Positions 37,701 to 48,052 of a stretch of 64,000 bases of DNA are shown here, piece by piece. Origin of the DNA: Anaeramoeba flamelloides. Lineage: Eukaryota; Metamonada; Anaeramoebidae. Made by a program: the position numbers and the translations under genes. The stretch covers positions 2,666,001 to 2,730,000 of the forward strand of contig JANTQA010000015.1 of the NCBI GenBank assembly GCA_027625915.1, read 5' to 3'. Below the pieces are notes generated by a model that saw only the letters and a list, made by a program, of their open reading frames with translations, searched no databases and was not told the DNA's origin. How positions within the stretch are numbered: the first letter of the stretch is position 1; each line of letters opens with the position of its first letter.

Positions 37701-38092
37701 CCGTTTTGTGTAGAAATGGGTTTACTGTATCTTTAACACAGCAACAAAAGCCAAACGACCCAGAAGAAAAAAAAAGAATCGAAGAAGCTGGTGGATTTGT
37801 TAAAGATGGAAGAGTCAACGGAATCCTAGCAGTAAGTCGTGCCTTTGGAGATGGGTATTTGGGAAAAGCTATTAGCTGTGAGCCGGAAATTATTAATTTC
37901 CAAATTTCAAATTCAGACAGCTTTATTGTAATGGGCTGTGATGGCGTTTGGGATGTTTTGTCTGATGAAAAAACAGTTGGAATAGTTTCTGGTGAAATAG
38001 ATCCACAAAAGGCCGCAAAAAGAGTAAGAGATGAGGCTTATAATGTTGGAAGTACAGATAATATTTCTGTTATAAGTATATTTTTCCAATAA
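28759..38092 (+). CDS. LRR-PP2C protein phosphatase, five exons
   Basis: Mg/Mn-dependent Ser/Thr phosphatase with an N-terminal leucine-rich-repeat domain. Exons are 28759-28798, 28935-28999, 29206-29458, 33563-34363 and 37485-38092; the sum is 1767 nt, 588 aa, and every junction closes in phase. MGNQLKAKK at the start fits N-myristoylation. Residues about 40-210 are ribonuclease-inhibitor-type LRRs (LQQIDLSYNKIG, LEVLEIKSNEIT). The PP2C part shows RRETQEDV, FGLFDGHGG, SGTTAIV, NLGDSKAVL, VSRAFGDGYLG, MGCDGVWDVLSD and STDNISV, so the metal-binding Asp residues are present. The usual DHKP motif reads QQKP, a departure that may alter activity. An acidic insert of about 80 residues separates the first two motifs. 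Exons 1 and 2 are short and less certain than 3-5; exon 2 (AKQFFIELRELYSKE) is supported by phase and splice signals. RI-type LRR-PP2C fusions are common in some amoebae. Confidence 0.85.
29929..30156. mobile_element. MITE with TACTGGTATTTG ends, copy 2
   Basis: The left end is TACTGGTGCTTGAATAATAA with a 'CACTTCATTTTCATTT' block. The right end is 'CAATACCAGTA', the inverse of the left terminus. 228 bp, non-coding, inside intron 3. Confidence 0.7.
31300..32345. repeat. ~1-kb dispersed repeat with decamer module, copy 1
   Basis: The module at 31308-31545 holds GGCACTCTAC, GGCACTCTAC, GGCACTTGAC in tandem (31394-31423), then GGACACTTTTCGTTAGG, a stem-loop, and a second array (31514-31544). The 0.8 kb that follows matches 36000-37010 block by block: 'TTTTTGATCCTCGATAT'-like, 'GGTGATTGTTTCCTTTTATGTCGAA', 'AAGTTTCCCAAATCTTGTTTTCGC', 'CAGTACAAGA', 'TTAAGATCTAATCATGAA'. 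No protein can be read. Confidence 0.8.
32930..33250. mobile_element. Mariner-type relic, partial copy
   Basis: It matches 38400-38720 in the same orientation: 'AAAAGAATAATAATATCACAC', a 'GTTTCCATTTCCCTTTTTT' block, 'TTAGATCTGAAA', 'AATTAGTTGATGATAT' and 'CCATTTGATCGATCAA'. Its ends are too diverged to define. Confidence 0.5.
34364..37484 (+). other. 3,121-bp intron 4 of the LRR-PP2C gene
   Basis: The donor is GTTTGT and the acceptor CTGAAAG; the splice falls exactly inside the PP2C FDGHGG motif (FDGHG | GREASE). The right half holds the second copy of the ~1-kb decamer-associated repeat. No exon was found within. Confidence 0.88.
35840..37010. repeat. ~1-kb dispersed repeat with decamer module, copy 2
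   Basis: The module at 35850-35993 has about seven inverted decamers ending at CCTAGG (35915-35920), a stem-loop, then GGCACTCGAA, GGCACTTGAC, GGCACTTTAG. Downstream sequence matches 31540-32345 with an extra ~150 bp near 36150-36300. Same orientation as copy 1, in the next intron of the same gene. Confidence 0.8.
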
Positions 38093-38435
38093 TTTGAAGA
38101 TTTTTGTTTTAATTAGAAAAAAATTATTAAATTTATTTGATTATTTTTTTTTCTTATTTGTTTTTCTCTTTATAAGTAGAAAACATTCAAAAAAATAAAA
38201 AAAAAACAGAAAAAGCAAATAATAATAAATTACAGATCATTATAAATTTTTTTTTATTTTTTTTTCCATTAACAAATTTTTTTTATAGGTATCAGTTTTT
38301 AAATTTTCAAAATAAACTCTTTCAAATCAAAGGGCTCAGAAAATTTCAAAATTATTCATAATTAAATCAAGTTAATTGTAATATCATTCTAAAAGATAAG
38401 AAACTCTTTAAAATATAAAAAAACACTCAACTTAA

Positions 38436-38966
38436 CTATATTCCAAAATTTTGGACACAGTTTGTACAGTTGAAAGAATAACAATACCACACTTTAAATT
38501 CAATTTGGAATGAATTTTGATTTTACAAACTATTTCATTTCTTGTCTTATTTTGTTTTGTTTTCATTTCCTTTTTTGCAGTTATGTAATCTGTTTCGTTA
38601 GATCTGAAAATTTTTTCAATTATTATATGAAGGTTAGTTTGAGTTTGTCAAATTGGAAAATCACATACAATTGGTGGATGGTATCTTATCATTTGATTAG
38701 ATCAACAATTGTTGGTGAAATTTCAATAAATTAAACAATATATTTTTTGTTTTGGCTCGTTTCATTATTTTGGAAGTACAAATTTTTATTGTTCTGTTTT
38801 ATATTTTTTTTCCTTTATTTCGATGAATGTGATTACTTATTAAAACATCCATACTGGGTTACTTAAAAATAATCTTTAATATTAGGTTTGGAAAAATAGA
38901 ATAAATTGTTTTTTCTTTTGCCTATTTTTGATTTTAGGTATGCACAAATTTTTGGAATAGGGTTTA
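38436..38966. mobile_element. Mariner-type MITE with TTCCAAAAATTTGGACACA ends
   Basis: The left end reads TTCCAAAATTTTGGACACA after a TA (38439-38440). The right end is 'AAATTTTTGGAATAGGGTT' followed by TA. It is about 0.53 kb and non-coding. 63599-64000 is the reverse complement of its right part, and 32930-33250 matches its left part. Confidence 0.7.
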
Positions 38967-38979
38967 GATATTTAAAACT

Positions 38980-39420
38980 CTTTAAAACAAATCAATAATC
39001 ATTAAATTTAAATATTTTAAAAATTGGTGTGCCCTTTTATTTGAAATGAGAAATCTTAAGATTTGTAAATTGTTTGGAAAAACAATTAAAATATCAATAA
39101 AAACGGTTGAACAGGGTATGATGGGAAAATATTCTTTACATTTTATTGATAACTCTTTACTTGTCAAAATTTTGTTTTTTAAAGACTCCCTATCCAATAA
39201 AAAACCATAAATCATCAGAATATTTTTTTTAATTTTTTTTTTATTTATTTTCTTTTTTCTTTGAACTAGACATCAAACCAAGAATGACCTTTCTTAATTC
39301 CTATATCTAGCTTATTTGAAATAAAACTTAAACTGTTTCCGGTGTTATACTGATAGATTATTTCTAAATTGATTTCTTCTTCTCTTGATTTTTTCATTTT
39401 CCAACTTTTCAATATCCCTA
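38980..39420 (-). mobile_element. Possible decayed mariner transposase N-terminal HTH
   Basis: Two minus-strand frames read KKSREEEINLEIIYQYNTGN..ISNKLDI and then ILTSKELSIKCKEY..CSTV. The first looks like a homeodomain-like HTH and the second like the paired-type second HTH of Tc1/mariner transposases. The match is weak and the two pieces lie in different frames. No catalytic domain follows. Confidence 0.3.
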
Positions 39421-41845
39421 AATAAAAAAACAAAAAATGGAAAAATGAATAATTACAATGAAAATCACTAATAAGTAATTCTCTTATTAACAATCAAATT
39501 CAATAATATTGATTATTTTGGAAGTGTACACTTTGGTTTGAAAAAGATTTTATTTTCCAATCTTTATTAAGAATCAATTTTAAAAGAGAATTGAGAAAAA
39601 TGCATAATTCTAAAATAAAAATCAGAAATTAAAAAATACACAACCCCAAACATTTCTATTCTTCTATTAAATTGAATTTTTTTCACTTCTATTAAATACC
39701 TTAGTTTGTTTGCAAGTAAACTAAACCTGATTTCTATATAAGAAAAATTTTATTGTTTTTGGAAAATTTTCGAATTTAGTCAAAATTCTTAAAATATTAA
39801 GACATCGATTTTTGTACCTTTTTTGAGGCAAATGGAGTTTTGTTGCAATTATTGAAAAAAAAATTTCTAATTAGTTCTGTATTTTATATAGATATTTCGC
39901 ATAAAAACAGTTAATTTATGAATATATCTTTTGACAGTTTGCTGAGCATCAATCAAATTCTAAAATATTTAAAAAATATTAGTTTTATTTTTATTACTAT
40001 TTATTATTTTAAATTTTAAATTTTAATAATATTATTAAATTTTATATATTTTAGAATTTTTTTATTATAAAAACATAACGAAATTATATAATATTCCACT
40101 TTTTAATTAGTTTTTTTTTTTAGAGATCTTATGTTTTTTAAATTTGGTATATATTATTATTCTATTTTTGTTTTTTTTTAGTATTTAATAATTTTTAAAA
40201 TTTTATTATTAAACACTTCCTCAAGATCATTTTGTATAATTACTTATTTATCTTTTTTATTTTTTATTTATTTTTTTTTTTTGATAATAAATTATTCTTA
40301 AATCAAAAAATCTTTAGGAAAAGACTTTGAATATTATTTATATATCCAAATAAAAATGGGGGGTTCAAGAACACTTATTTAAACAAGGTTTGAATTAAAA
40401 GTAATCAAATTTAAAAAGTCTTTTTCGGTGTTATAAGTTGAATTTTACAGGTTTTAATAAAGTATTTTGGGAGTATTTTTAATTTAATTCGTTGGCTTTT
40501 TTTCTCATATTATTTTATACAATCAAAAGAAAAAATTAATTCGAAAAATGTTGTTTTATCAAAATATGTTTTTTTTTCAAGTTTAAAATAATTATTATAA
40601 TTTTTTTGAAATTAAACATTCACAATAATAAGTTTAAGATGGGGTTTACCTGATAACCATTAATAGAATCAATATAATAAAATCAATCTAAAAGGAGATA
40701 CATATTAACTTCAAATAATAATCCATTATATTATTTTATATCATACCAACAAACACAATTTACATCTACTTTCATTTTGAAATTTTTAGAATGTTTTTGG
40801 AGATCTCGATATTAGTCAATTTTTTGAAATTTTTTAATAAAATCTTAATCAAACCAATATAAACTCTATTATAAGATAGTATGACAAAAATTGTTATCGT
40901 GTTGAATCCTCCATTTTGTTCTGAAATGATTTATTTTTTCTTTTATTAATAGATTTGTGTTTTCATTTTTAAAGATTTGATTAATTGATAGTTTTGTTGA
41001 ACTGATATTCGCAAGGTGATAAGTTGAATTTTTAAAATGAGTTATTTTAAAACTGGAGATTTTATTTTAAAAATATATTTTTATACACTTTCCTCATAGA
41101 CAATAAGATTTCTGACTTCCTTAAGGGACTAGTTAAATAAAAATTTTTTCAAGTACATTTAATAATCAATTAAAAAAATTTATACCATATCTTGAGAATT
41201 CAAAATAAAGTAAAAATATGATTACTACAAAACCAACCTTACTTGTAAGGTTATTTTCCAGAAATGAATTATTGTTTTTCAGATTGAAACATTTTTTTTT
41301 ACATACTTGAAAAGTTCAAAGTTCAAAATTTTCTATATTACCCTAATAAAAAAACTTTTTTTATAACATCTATATTACATTTTTATAACAAAATTTCCTT
41401 TTAAATGATGATTTTTTCAATATTTTTTACAAAATATTCTTATAACAGGCTTATAACGTGTTACAAATTTTATAACACATTTTATAACAAATATTTATGC
41501 TATATATTTTTTTTTAAACTCAAACATTTTAATTGGGAAAATTTAAGTAAATAAATTTTGATAACTACAGATAAGAAAGAGATTGCCTCTTTAAAAAGGT
41601 TATTATTGCACTGTAGTCTACGTGGAATGGTTTAGGGAAATCCTTTAGTAATTAGGCAAATTTTGAAAATTTTCTGATCTTCTTTTTTTGAATTCTAACA
41701 AAGCAAAATAATTTGTATTTTACCAATAAATTCGACTCTAGAAATGTAATTAAAAGTTATTTTAGAAGAGTTTAACCAAATTATTTTGTCAATTTTTAAT
41801 CTCATAAATCCCAAAAGAGGGTGTGTCTCAATTAAAAACTTTTTG

Positions 41846-41882
41846 AACTAATAATTTGGTTCAAAGAACCAAATTATTAGTT
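41846..41882. repeat. Perfect 17-bp hairpin, 3-base loop
   Basis: AACTAATAATTTGGTTC, loop AAA, then its exact complement. It lies inside the CCCTAAT element near its left third. The other copy (51310-52508) does not have it, so it arose after the copies separated or was lost there. Confidence 0.85.
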
Positions 41883-42659
41883 TCAACAAAGTCAAAAAAA
41901 AAGTCCATCAAATTATGCGTACTGTTTGGAAATCGAATAAATTCCATTTCGTTATTGAAAACAATGTCTATATACAAACATGGTTTTTTCTCTTTTCGAA
42001 AAAAAAACTAATCTCATTTACCAAAAAAAAAAAAAAAATTGGCTCTCTTTTTTCTTCGAAAAAAAGAGAAAAGAGACCATTAATAAGAAGTTTTGGAAAG
42101 GGGAAAAAATAAATGATCTTTTAAGAAAAAAAAAAAAAAAAAAAACATTTTTTTTACTATGTCAAGTCAAGAAATTTTAGAGGAATGTTCAAAATCAGTA
42201 ATTTTAAAGAACACACAATAGATGAATGCAGATTTTTAAGTTTGATCGTTTTCGAGAATTGGCTGACAAACGGAAAATAAAAGGATAGATAGATCTCATT
42301 GAATGGATGAACGATCTAGTTTATCTCTATTAAATTTAAACCAAGTTTTGTCACTTATGATGAAAATGTAAAATTTAACTTCAATGTTTTCAATAACCTC
42401 ATTGGAGAGTAAAAAGAGCCTTTGAAGAAAAAGTACTTCAAAGTATTAGTAAAAAATAGTAAACTATTTTTTGTAATTATTTTTGTTTGTTTGGTTTTAT
42501 TTTTCTTTTTTTTTGTTTCGACAAGTTAGATCTCGAGTTGAAAAAATTCATAGCAACCCATATTGTTTCATTTGTTCAACAGTCACCTTTTATGTTTCCT
42601 CGTTTTGGTTCTCCTTCCAGACTCAAAATATGAGATTGTTCTAGTGCTAAGATGATATT

Positions 42660-43990
42660 CAGACTTGGACATTTAGAGAAAAACGAAGAATTCTCTCTTT
42701 TTGTGAAAAAAAAACTCTAAAAAATATAATTAGAGAAATCTCAAACTCAAAAAGTAAAACAAAAGCTGGGACTTCATATCTCACCTTTAAACATTGCATT
42801 TTTTTGATATAACCAAAAAAACAAAAAAAAAAAAGAATATTTTTCTTTTTAACCATTTTTTACCATCCCTTCAATTCACAATCTTTTTAATTTCTTTTTT
42901 TCAAAATTCTAAATCCAAGATCTGTAAACGGTAACTGAAAAACAAAACCATTTCAGTTCGTTGTTGAGTTTACTGTTTAACTGAAGATTTGTGTGTATTG
43001 ATTAAAAAAACCAAGTGTAACCCTTTCCAAAAAAAAAAACAAACAAACAAACAAACCACAACCAACAAAACAACAAAAAACAATAAACAACAACCAAACA
43101 ACAAATCAAAACAACAACTAATACAAAATACAAAAACAACAACAGTACAACAACCAAAAAAAAAAAAAACAATAAAAGAACAACAACAAGACAGTAAAAC
43201 CCTCACCTATAATAATAGAATTATTATTTCACGTAATTTCAATGCTTTTTTAAAATCGGTTATATATGCTTATTTCGGTTTTGACTTTTATTTCAATTGC
43301 TTTTTTTTTTCTTTTTTACTTTTTTTTCTTTGGAAACAAAACACAAAAAAAAATTTTTCTCACTTTTTGATTGTTCTTCTTTATTGACTTGTTTTAATTT
43401 TTTTGAAAGAACAACTTTTTAAAAAAAAAAAAGAGATGTAATCCCAATAGGATTATTTAAACAACAAATACCAAAAAAAAAGTAAACATTTTATGTAAAA
43501 GGTGATTCTGTCTCTTGTTGATTTCTTCTCTTTGATTCAATAAAAAAAATATTTTTTTTTTAAAAAAATTTGCTTTTTTTTTCTTTAATATTTTAATTTT
43601 TTTTTCATTTTACTTTTCAAGATCAAGTTTTTTTAAAAACACATTTTGAAAAACAAAATTTATTTTCAAATTTTTACGAGTTTAATTACCAAAATTCGAT
43701 GATTTTGTAAGTGACAAGTCGTCACTTTTCACAAAAATACACTATTGATTTTCCCAAAAGAAATCTTCAAAATTTTGCCTTTTCAAAATGTAAAACCCAA
43801 AATTCAATTTTAGAGTAAATAAAAGATTTCTTCTCTAAAAATTTCTTTACCCATGAGATCTATTGAAAAATCGAAGAGTCTTGAATAAAATAAACAATGA
43901 GGAAATTAGAGAATGAGGAATGTTTTTTGGATTTAGAGAAATCTCTTTCTCTAAATTTTTGACATTTTTTCCTCATTTTGTCCAAGTCTG
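42660..43990. mobile_element. hAT-like 1,331-bp element with 8-bp target duplication
   Basis: The ends are CAGACTTGGACA, inverted perfectly on the right. ATGATATT is duplicated at 42652-42659 and 43991-43998. The equivalent empty site is in the other CCCTAAT copy at about 52262-52282 (ATTATATT once). An 8-bp duplication and CAG-start TIRs are hAT features. The interior holds simple CAA-rich sequence and no transposase, so it is non-autonomous. Confidence 0.88.
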
Positions 43991-44724
43991 ATGATATTAA
44001 TCGTGTTTCTTCGAACTCCTCAATATCATCGTATGTCACTTCGAACAATCTCATTTTTTTCGTTCTTCCAGGCCAAACTAGTCACATAACAAGGAAATTG
44101 TTTCCAAATCAAAACAATAAAGACCATTATAAAAGTCGTTATGATAAAATTTTATAACATTTTTAACCTTTATAACACCTTTACAACATGTTTATAACAT
44201 GTTATAAAAAACTTTTTTTAATAGGGTTATTACAATTAATCATATTTTACTTCAAGAAGAGAGAAATCTTATGGTCTATGAAGAAAGTGTACAACAATAC
44301 AGTTTAAAAAGAAAACTACAAAGTTCTAAAATAGCCCAATATCCATAATTTACTTTTATTCATAAAAATGAGAATAATTCCTTTAAACATGAAAAAAAGA
44401 TTATTATTTTGGTTCCAAAAACAGTTTCAATTTCCATTATTTCTTTTTATTGAACAAAAAAATATGAGAAAAACAAACCAAACTATTAAATTAAGGATTA
44501 TTCAAAATTTATGCTCTGTGGGGGTTGAAATACAATACTATAAACAGAAAAAAAGCTTTAAAAGACACCGAATTGAGGAAAAGTCAAAATATTACAATTT
44601 TTGGAATTTTTGGGATTTTTTAGATTTTACATGAAAATCATTTATTGATCAAAAAAATTATTGAATTTCCCGAACAAAACAAGGCAAAACTAAAAAGCTA
44701 TTTTTTTGATATTAAGAAAATGCT

Positions 44725-44795
44725 ACTCCACTTTCTTTTCAAGTATATATATACTCTCTCGCTACACTCTAGCATACTTGAAAAGAAAGTGGAGT
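44725..44795. repeat. Perfect 22-bp inverted repeat, 27-base loop
   Basis: 44725-44746 (begins ACTCCACTTTC) and 44774-44795 are exact reverse complements. The loop is TA- and CT-rich. No partner copy was noticed in this window. Possibly a small MITE or a structured RNA; there is no evidence for either. Confidence 0.85.
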
Positions 44796-46255
44796 GATAT
44801 TTTCGTGATGAAATGTTTTTCTTCAAAATTTGTAGAGAATAATTTGGATTTGAGCTTTCAAAAAAATAAATAAAAAAAAAAGTCAACAACCGACTTTTTA
44901 ATTCAAATACAACTCAGAAGTGATTGGAAAAGAAAATTTTTGGGGAATAAATAAAAACCCCATTAACTAAATCAATACACTTAGTTTTTGAAAACCCAAC
45001 CAAACAAAACGAACCCAAAAAAAATTCAGCATCAAATAAGTCAATTTAGATACACTAAAGAAGAAAACAAGGAATTCTTTATTTTTTCAAGAATAGTATC
45101 AAGGTTTGTCAAGATAAATTTGACAAATATGTTAAATTCAACCTAAAAAGGAATTTGCCAAACTCAAAATTTTCCAAAAAAAACCTAAATTTTTCAAGTT
45201 AGCAAGATACCTTAGATCAAGTTTCTTTTAAGTTTATAAATATGTTACTAGGTGGGAAAATAGTATTCACTAACCATAAAATTCGGACAATCCTTAAGTA
45301 TTCTCCCAAAATACTTTTTTAAAAACCCGGAAATTCAACTTACAACATAAGAAGAGAAATGCTTTGTAATTTGGTTATTTTCTAAACAATAATTAATTAA
45401 ACAATTTTAATTCTTTCACTATCTAAATAATAGCCCCAAATATTAAAAATATAAATATACTTTACTATCATTTCTCATCTTTTTAAAGATTTCCAACAAA
45501 CAAAATTAATTTAAATTAATAATTCTAATAAAAAAAATATAATAGATATTATCAAATAACCAATTTTAATAATATAAAAGGCCGTTGTTTATACTCTTAA
45601 TATTTGAAAAAGTATATTGACTTATCTATTAAATTTCAGGAAATTTAATAATTACTGATAAATTCAAAGAGAAGACAAATTTTTTGATCTTCAAGGATTC
45701 AATATTTAATTTATTCTTATTGTATTTTTAAACCAAGATTAAAGGTTCAAAGTTATTTATGAATACCGAGTCTCAGAAATTACAAAAAGTGAGATTTCTT
45801 GAAAATAAAAATATTTTTGTGTTTTTTTCTTTTTGATTTTGAAATCTAATAAAATGCAAACAAAAAAGATCTCAATCTTTTTAACTAAAAATGAATTGGA
45901 AAAATGATCCTCTTTTGAAAATGATAACTTATTTCTCTAAAGTTGATAAAGGGGGTTTGTGTTATTGGGTTTTTTAATGTTTTCCTGTGTAAATAATTAC
46001 TCTATTACCTTTGGAAAAAAAAATAAATAAGAATTATGAGTCAATTTACAATAATAATTTTTTAAAACAAGTTAGAAAAAGGAAAATATCCTAAAAAGGA
46101 TTGTAAAGAATAAAAATTAAACAACACAAGGACACAAACATAATAAATTAAAAAATATGTCCAATTTCCATCTTGATCTTAGGTTTTATCAGCCCATTTT
46201 TTCATTTTTTCATTTTTTTTTTTTTTTTCTCCTTTTAAAGTTATTTCTCAACACA

Positions 46256-48052
46256 ATGTTCAATAGCTGTAGCTTGCAAAAATCAATTAAAACACTTGTT
46301 CCACTTACAGACAAAGATCCTGTAACTTCAGTGGCATTAAATAAATACCCAATGAACGATCTGATCCTGGTCTCAGGAGGGAGTGAACACTGTATCTATT
46401 ACTTTGCTGATGGCTCTCTCTTTTTCGCAACCAAAAAAATCCAAAAAATAAATGAAAAGAGATTCTTTTTATTTGATGGCTTAGGGATTAAGAAAATTGT
46501 ATCTGGGTGGTTAATTGGGTGTATTTTGTTTGAAAACGGCACTGTAGTCTCGTTAAAAAGTTTACAAAACAGCAGTCAGGTCAACATTCTTCGGGAAATT
46601 GTAAAGGATGATGAAACGTTTTCTTGTGCCGAACCCAAGTGTCCCTATCAAAAGTATTTTGATGAAAATAATTTGTATGTTCACGACGTCAACTGTGGTG
46701 TAACAAACCAATATTTTTTATGTACCAAGAAGAACAACACCAACAATGACGAATATTCACTTTATTCCCTGGGTGTCGGTGGGAAAAATGGTGACTCCAC
46801 CACCAATGTAAGGAGCCTACCAACATTAATTGCTAGTAATATTTTAAAGTTGTACTGTGGTGTCTATAGCTATCATTTTTTCTTTATGAACAATAACTAT
46901 GAACTATTTGGAAGCGGTGAGAACTACAACGGGAAGATCGGGACTAGCGAAAGTATCTCAGCTGTTATTAATAAACCAGTAAAGGTGACAATCCCAGATC
47001 TTGACAACCAAGAAATCAAAACGATTATGGGTGGCTATAACCATTCCGTATTGCTAACAAATGATGGGAAAATCTATTCGTGTGGAGAAAAGGAATGCAC
47101 AGGCTACAATCAAGAGTCTTCAGCCTTTAGGAAAGTTGTTGCCCTCGATAAGGAAACGATCGTTCAATTTCGAGTTTTACATCATTTTACGATCGTGGTA
47201 AATGACTTAAACCAATTTTGGGGTTGGGGCACAAATTATACCGATTATAATTCAACGGTACCCGTACATATCAAAATACTCAACGATCAATTCCAACCAA
47301 ATCATAATATTTTAATGCAAAGTTCAAGTTTCGTTTTTTATTTTATTCACAACAAATTGAAAGCACTCTATCCAAATCTAGCTGAAATGTATACCTCAGG
47401 AGATTTTTCTGATTACCAAATTTCCAAATTTAAAATTCATCGTATCTTTGTTGAAAAACGAACCGGCAAATCTTGTGAACAATTAAAAGAATGGATCGAA
47501 AAAAAAAGTTTGTCACAAGAAGATATACAAACAATTTTTGATTGGATTTATTTAAATAGAACCTTATCAACCCAAATTAGAGAAGATTTTTTTAATTTTA
47601 TCGGGGAGGATTATTCCAAATCTTCAATAAAAGACACCTTTATCAGGATGTATAGCGACGAAGATTCAAAAGATTTTATTTTAAAAATACCTAACGTAGA
47701 TGAAGACGAAGATGATGATGATGATGATGATGATGACGACGATGACAATGATGATAATTATGAAGAAATCCCTGTACATAAATTTCTTTTATGTCTCCAA
47801 AGTGGATTATACCGTGAAATGTTCCAAAACCTTGAAAAGGAATGCAACGAAGTGACCGATTTCTCGGGGAAAACAATCGAAAGTTTGGAATTATTGATTA
47901 AATATTTATACACATACAGCCTTGAATTAACCGCTGATGATGACCCTCAACTTATTCACGATGAACTCTTAGATGCACAAGAATATTATCAATTGGATAG
48001 CAAATGTGATTTAACTTTTTTAATAAAAAAACTTTCCCATGAGGTTAATTAA
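46256..48052 (+). CDS. RCC1-repeat protein with tandem BTB domains
   Basis: Single-exon protein of 598 aa ending in TAA; likely a regulator or substrate adaptor for cullin-3 ubiquitin ligases, as is common for BTB proteins (inference). The start was placed at MFNSCSLQKS, since the frame upstream (from 46157) codes a poly-Phe tract. Residues about 30-370 form RCC1-type beta-propeller repeats (SLGVGGKNGDST, LFGSGENYNGKIG, IYSCGEKECTGYN, FWGWGTNY). Then come a diverged BTB-like region (SGDFSDYQI..FKIHRIFVEK, about 380-450) and a second BTB with VHKFLLCLQSGLYREMF and SLELLIKYLYT. A poly-Asp stretch of about 14 residues, encoded by GAT/GAC repeats (47700-47755), sits in a loop of the second BTB. 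RCC1-BTB families are greatly expanded in Anaeramoeba and similar protists. Exact repeat count is uncertain. Confidence 0.88.
   Translation: MFNSCSLQKSIKTLVPLTDKDPVTSVALNKYPMNDLILVSGGSEHCIYYFADGSLFFATKKIQKINEKRFFLFDGLGIKKIVSGWLIGCILFENGTVVSLKSLQNSSQVNILREIVKDDETFSCAEPKCPYQKYFDENNLYVHDVNCGVTNQYFLCTKKNNTNNDEYSLYSLGVGGKNGDSTTNVRSLPTLIASNILKLYCGVYSYHFFFMNNNYELFGSGENYNGKIGTSESISAVINKPVKVTIPDLDNQEIKTIMGGYNHSVLLTNDGKIYSCGEKECTGYNQESSAFRKVVALDKETIVQFRVLHHFTIVVNDLNQFWGWGTNYTDYNSTVPVHIKILNDQFQPNHNILMQSSSFVFYFIHNKLKALYPNLAEMYTSGDFSDYQISKFKIHRIFVEKRTGKSCEQLKEWIEKKSLSQEDIQTIFDWIYLNRTLSTQIREDFFNFIGEDYSKSSIKDTFIRMYSDEDSKDFILKIPNVDEDEDDDDDDDDDDDDNDDNYEEIPVHKFLLCLQSGLYREMFQNLEKECNEVTDFSGKTIESLELLIKYLYTYSLELTADDDPQLIHDELLDAQEYYQLDSKCDLTFLIKKLSHEVN

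Larger units (their letters stand above)
41341..44226. mobile_element. 2.9-kb TIR element with CCCTAATAAAAAAA ends, copy 1 (interrupted)
   Basis: It starts CCCTAATAAAAAAAC and ends, inverted, CCCTATTAAAAAAAG. Both ends carry many copies of TTATAAC / GTTATAA (about eight within 150 bp on the left), as in elements with subterminal transposase sites. The interior matches 51310-52508. A 1331-bp hAT-like element is inserted at 42660. A short frame starting MSSQEILEECSKSV at 42159 is shared with the other copy but stops early here. No transposase was recognised. Confidence 0.8.
38093..46255. other. Gene-free region with nested DNA transposons
   Basis: It lies between the LRR-PP2C gene and the RCC1-BTB gene. 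No coding exon was recognised. Open frames at 43860-44054 and 44368-44634 have some balanced composition but no family match. It contains mariner-type relics (38.4 and 39 kb), a 2.9-kb TIR element and two strong hairpins, listed separately. At 45400-46255 nothing stands out. Confidence 0.55.

Noticed and set aside
42989-43387. 132-codon frame rich in Gln, Asn, Lys and Thr
   Set aside because: It is the translation of a CAA/ACAA simple-sequence tract inside the hAT-like element, not a gene.
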